From an uncultured Porphyromonadaceae bacterium (GTDB lineage: Bacteria; Bacteroidota; Bacteroidia; Bacteroidales; CAMTPD01), in contig CAMTPD010000059.1 of NCBI GenBank assembly GCA_947074265.1, positions 1-7,363 on the forward strand: a DNA stretch of 7,363 nucleotides, in the 5' to 3' direction. Within the stretch, counting starts at the first letter, position 1; each line of letters opens with the position of its first letter. The translations under genes and the position numbers were made by a program. The notes beneath the pieces were generated by a model. The model was not told where the DNA came from and did no database searches. It saw nothing but the letters and a program-made list of their open reading frames with translations. This document shows positions 4,465 through 7,363 of this stretch, one piece after another.

Positions 4465-7363
4465 TTAATCTTCGATGATTAAACGCATACCGACATTCCA
4501 CGGTGCTTGCCATGGCAAGAAGTTGCGTCGTACAGCTACTGCTGCTCGATGGGTGCGCTCATACCACGAACCTCCGCGAACTACTTTATCGGCTGTTACC
4601 ATCGATGGGTCGCTTGATCGTTCAAAATCGCTACGAGTCCATTCGGCAACATTTCCGTGCATGTCGTACAGTCCCCATGGATTGGCTTGATACTGTGCCG
4701 GAGCTGTAACCAGCATGTTTCCGTCATTGAGGTCTTCATGCTTTGGTATGTAATTCAAGTATTTGTAATAATAACTTGATGAATCCATTGGTTGAGGATC
4801 TATCCCCGATACAGCCATTTTGGAAAGTTGTGTATCGGCTAGATTTTCATAAGTTGTAAAGTCTGTATTGGTATTACCAAACCAGAAGTCATCCGGTGAG
4901 CCGGCACGTGCTGCCCATTCCCATTGTTCTTCAGTTGGTAACATTACATTAAATCCGGTTTTTTCACCGAGTAATTGTGCATACTTTTCGGCTTGAATGT
5001 AGCTAACCTTTGTGGCCGAAAGTTCATCTCCACGTACATCATATCCAGGGGTTGTATGATCTTTCCAGAACTGACCAACGTAACGGCTATCGTGTGTCGG
5101 AATCAATGCTTTCATTTGAGCATTTGTGATTTCGGTTTCACTCATCCAAAATCCTTTTTTGATAGATGCTTTGTAAGGTGCTTTTGTTTGTGCTTTACCG
5201 TCTCCTCCGGCTACAAAGTTACCGGCAGGCACATATACAAATGTAATTTGTTGTCCGTCTCCAAGGTCTACAATTCGAGGTTGTTTGTCTGCAACCATTG
5301 CTTTGGCTTTCTCTGTAGAGAATGGCCAGCCTTTTACGGTTGGTGTTTTTACGGTTTTAACAGCTTTCTGTTCCGGCATAACAGGAGTAACTTTACCCTT
5401 TGCTTTCAGCGAAGCTGCGTAGTCTGTTAACTCTTGCTCCCAGTCTACAGCCGTATAAGTACCCGCATATTTTTCTGCCAATTGGCGGCGGCGTAGCTTC
5501 TGATCCACGACCTCTCCGGATGTTGTGGTGTGTGGATTTGCAATAAATGAACCGTTGTATGGTGCATTAAAGTCGAGCCATTTGTAAAGTGTCTTGATCT
5601 CGTCATCTGTTAGTTGTACTCCATGATGGTTGTTTTCCAAAATTTGGAACATTTCGGAGTTCATGGTTGCATATTCATATGGGTTGAGAACAGCCATTTC
5701 TGCCTCCGGCCCTTGGCGGTAGAAGTATGGGTGGAAGTCGAGGTAACTCATAGAGTAGCGATGCGGAGATTGGCTATCGATACGCCCGGCTGTAAAGTTA
5801 CGAGGAACATTTCCTTCGCCATTGTGACAAGCTACACAGGCTCTATCTAAAATCGGTTGTATCTCCAGTTCGAACGTAAATGAGCGTACGCCGTCTTTTG
5901 GTGGCGTGATTGCTTTGGGTTGTTGTTGAGAAGCAATTACACGTTTCGGTATCGCGATACTGTTTTGATCTTCATGACACCCCACGCACGATACTACTTC
6001 TCCGGGCATACCTGTAAGCCACGAGCGCATAAGTTGAATCGCACGACCTTCACTGTCGAGTGGTTGCAAGGAGATTGGCGTATTGGCCGGAATCGTGAAT
6101 ATAACCGAACCGTCACTTTCTACATCTACTTCTCCAAGTTCTCGCTTGATATCCCAACCTGATTGGATACCTTGAGCCAAGTGGTTGGATGGAGAAGAAA
6201 GATATGCAAACTCGTATGTAAGGATGCGTAGTTTTTTTACCGTACCACGAGGTACGCCAACGAGTCCTTCTCCTTCATAGATATCTTGGATAAATACGGT
6301 TGATGTATTTTTACTTAAGTCAACCTTGCTTGGTATTGAAGGAGGAGTTACGCGTTTCTTTACCGGAATAGGAGAGGTGTAACCATCACCTTCTGTTTCA
6401 GCCAGAAGTACCATATTGTCGTAAATGTCGACAAGATAAATACCCCATAGAGAGCTTGGTGTTGGTTTAGATGTGACAATAAAATAGCTGTCGTTGATTG
6501 GGAATGGCTTGGCAAACTGAGGCCAAACTCCATTTACGAGCTCATCTTTGACAATCGGGATGATAGGACGTTGAGAAAATGGGATCTCTTGCAACATGCC
6601 CTTTTCTTCTTTGCGTGATTTTGCAGGGTCGAAAATCATCAGTCTGCCACTATGTACTACACCGTGATGTCCGGAAACTATACCGATAAATGTACTGGCT
6701 CCTCCTGGTAACGGCTGCATGTCGAATGTTGCATTCGGAAAATATGAACCGCTACCATACAGAGCCTTTTGCTCGGTACCATCCGGATTCATAGTAAATA
6801 CCATGCGTGAGTAATAATGCATCAAATCGGTATATTCCCAGCGAGTATACATTACTTTTCCGTTGTTCATCACAGACGGATTCCAGTTGTTTTCCTGATC
6901 GAAGCAAAGACGGCGCATCTCTTTTGTTTTGGGATTGTAGAGCGCAGAGTTTGCGACAGGGTCATCACCATCGATACATGGTACACCTTGATACCCAAGA
7001 TTTGTATTAACGATGAAATTACCATCTGGTAGATATGATGCGTCAAAGAGCTCAACATCTTCATCTTCAGGAATAATCGCCTGCTTAACGTTATCCCCGT
7101 TGGTATTCATCTCAAAAACTTGCCAACGACGTTTATCGTCTTGAGATGTAAAGATCAAACGATCGGCATCCCAATGTAGTTGAAGTGATGTGATAGCTGA
7201 GTTTTCACTTGGTTTGTAGAGTGTTCTTTTGGTTGGTTTGTCGCTTCTTAGGTTTGTAAACTCAACAATACTAGCTTCGAAACCATCTCTCGGTGTAGAG
7301 AGCTGAGAACTCCAGTTGGAGTTTGGGGTTCCCATAGCTTCAGCTCCTCTGACACGTGCAGCC
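4465..7363 (-). CDS. HzsA-like dihaem protein with C-terminal SUMF1/FGE-like domain (5' end outside window)
   Basis: The frame stays open from the ATG at 7333-7335 to the window edge (upstream residues read AARVRGAEA), so the true start lies outside; numbering here counts from that ATG. Residues 1 to about 390 look like a beta-propeller with hydrazine-synthase-alpha-type repeats (LHWDADRLIFTS; RWEYTD...FTMNPDGTEQ). A middle domain (about 390-460) contains EVDVESDGSVIFTIPANTP and ends in haem motif CVGCH (450-454). A second motif, CVACH (500-504), is followed by a cytochrome-like helix (LTDDEIKTLYKWLDF). After a K/P/T-rich linker, residues from about 685 to the end form a SUMF1/FGE-like domain with LPTEEQWEWAARAG, GNVAEW and VRGGSW. 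This last domain has no cysteine, so the copper-binding pair of true formylglycine-generating enzymes is absent. Covalent haem attachment implies export to the periplasm. The substrate is unknown; hydrazine synthesis itself is not expected here. Databases would likely label it 'SUMF1/EgtB/PvdO family nonheme iron enzyme'. Confidence 0.85.
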   Translation of the reverse strand, partial: AARVRGAEAMGTPNSNWSSQLSTPRDGFEASIVEFTNLRSDKPTKRTLYKPSENSAITSLQLHWDADRLIFTSQDDKRRWQVFEMNTNGDNVKQAIIPEDEDVELFDASYLPDGNFIVNTNLGYQGVPCIDGDDPVANSALYNPKTKEMRRLCFDQENNWNPSVMNNGKVMYTRWEYTDLMHYYSRMVFTMNPDGTEQKALYGSGSYFPNATFDMQPLPGGASTFIGIVSGHHGVVHSGRLMIFDPAKSRKEEKGMLQEIPFSQRPIIPIVKDELVNGVWPQFAKPFPINDSYFIVTSKPTPSSLWGIYLVDIYDNMVLLAETEGDGYTSPIPVKKRVTPPSIPSKVDLSKNTSTVFIQDIYEGEGLVGVPRGTVKKLRILTYEFAYLSSPSNHLAQGIQSGWDIKRELGEVDVESDGSVIFTIPANTPISLQPLDSEGRAIQLMRSWLTGMPGEVVSCVGCHEDQNSIAIPKRVIASQQQPKAITPPKDGVRSFTFELEIQPILDRACVACHNGEGNVPRNFTAGRIDSQSPHRYSMSYLDFHPYFYRQGPEAEMAVLNPYEYATMNSEMFQILENNHHGVQLTDDEIKTLYKWLDFNAPYNGSFIANPHTTTSGEVVDQKLRRRQLAEKYAGTYTAVDWEQELTDYAASLKAKGKVTPVMPEQKAVKTVKTPTVKGWPFSTEKAKAMVADKQPRIVDLGDGQQITFVYVPAGNFVAGGDGKAQTKAPYKASIKKGFWMSETEITNAQMKALIPTHDSRYVGQFWKDHTTPGYDVRGDELSATKVSYIQAEKYAQLLGEKTGFNVMLPTEEQWEWAARAGSPDDFWFGNTNTDFTTYENLADTQLSKMAVSGIDPQPMDSSSYYYKYLNYIPKHEDLNDGNMLVTAPAQYQANPWGLYDMHGNVAEWTRSDFERSSDPSMVTADKVVRGGSWYERTHRAAVAVRRNFLPWQAPWNVGMRLIIED

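Noticed and set aside
4975..5430. Plus-strand 151-aa cysteine- and phenylalanine-rich frame
   Set aside because: It is antisense to the FGE-like domain, and its odd composition comes from that.
7333..7335. ATG as the true start of the large minus-strand gene
   Set aside because: The frame is open upstream to the window edge with plausible coding residues, and the first residues already look like mid-protein sequence without a signal peptide, which a haem-c protein needs.
4465..7363. Evidence for anammox metabolism
   Set aside because: Only HzsA-like architecture is visible. No HzsB/C or hydrazine dehydrogenase gene is present, the other genes point to Bacteroidota, and HzsA-like domains occur in non-anammox bacteria.

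Overview
The window looks like chromosomal DNA of a member of the Bacteroidota, most likely order Bacteroidales. The evidence is a textbook Bacteroides-type promoter (TTTG, 20 bp, TAnnTTTG) at 99-130, start codons in A/T-rich contexts without clear Shine-Dalgarno sequences, and a gene set (Toprim/RecA-type helicase, DUF4248, HU-HIG protein, cell-wall hydrolase, tiny hydrophobic peptide) that I recall as a recurrent Bacteroidales neighbourhood. No integrase, transposase, terminase, capsid, tRNA, rRNA or CRISPR array is visible.

Region 1 (1-2835) is a replication-like block. A promoter drives a basic 178-aa protein (177-713) whose coding sequence contains four copies of a 21-bp direct repeat. 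An A/T-rich, palindrome-bearing spacer follows, then a 599-aa primase-helicase with zinc ribbon, Toprim and RecA/DnaB-like domains, resembling T7 gp4 and Twinkle. Initiator-like gene with internal iterons, A/T-rich stretch, helicase-primase: this order resembles the lambda O-type origin layout. A DUF4248 gene on the minus strand overlaps the 3' end of the primase-helicase gene tail to tail.

Region 2 (2836-3267) is a 432-bp gap that is not empty. It holds a TAnnTTTG box, immediately followed by a perfect 18-bp inverted repeat with a T8 tract (possible small hairpin RNA or attenuator), three 10-bp tandem repeats, and an imperfect palindrome just before the next gene.

Region 3 (3268-4382) runs on the plus strand: an HU-HIG DNA-binding protein, a leaderless glucosaminidase with endolysin-like architecture, and a 34-aa one-helix membrane peptide that resembles 'smalltalk' proteins. 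The hydrolase plus membrane peptide look like a minimal lysis cassette. A 17-bp perfect hairpin (4402-4447) then separates the convergent transcripts.

Region 4 (4465-7363) is the 3' part of a large minus-strand gene whose reading frame stays open through the window edge. It encodes a hydrazine-synthase-alpha-like beta-propeller, a domain with two c-type haem motifs (CVGCH, CVACH), and a C-terminal SUMF1/formylglycine-generating-enzyme-like domain that contains no cysteine. It appears functionally unrelated to regions 1-3.
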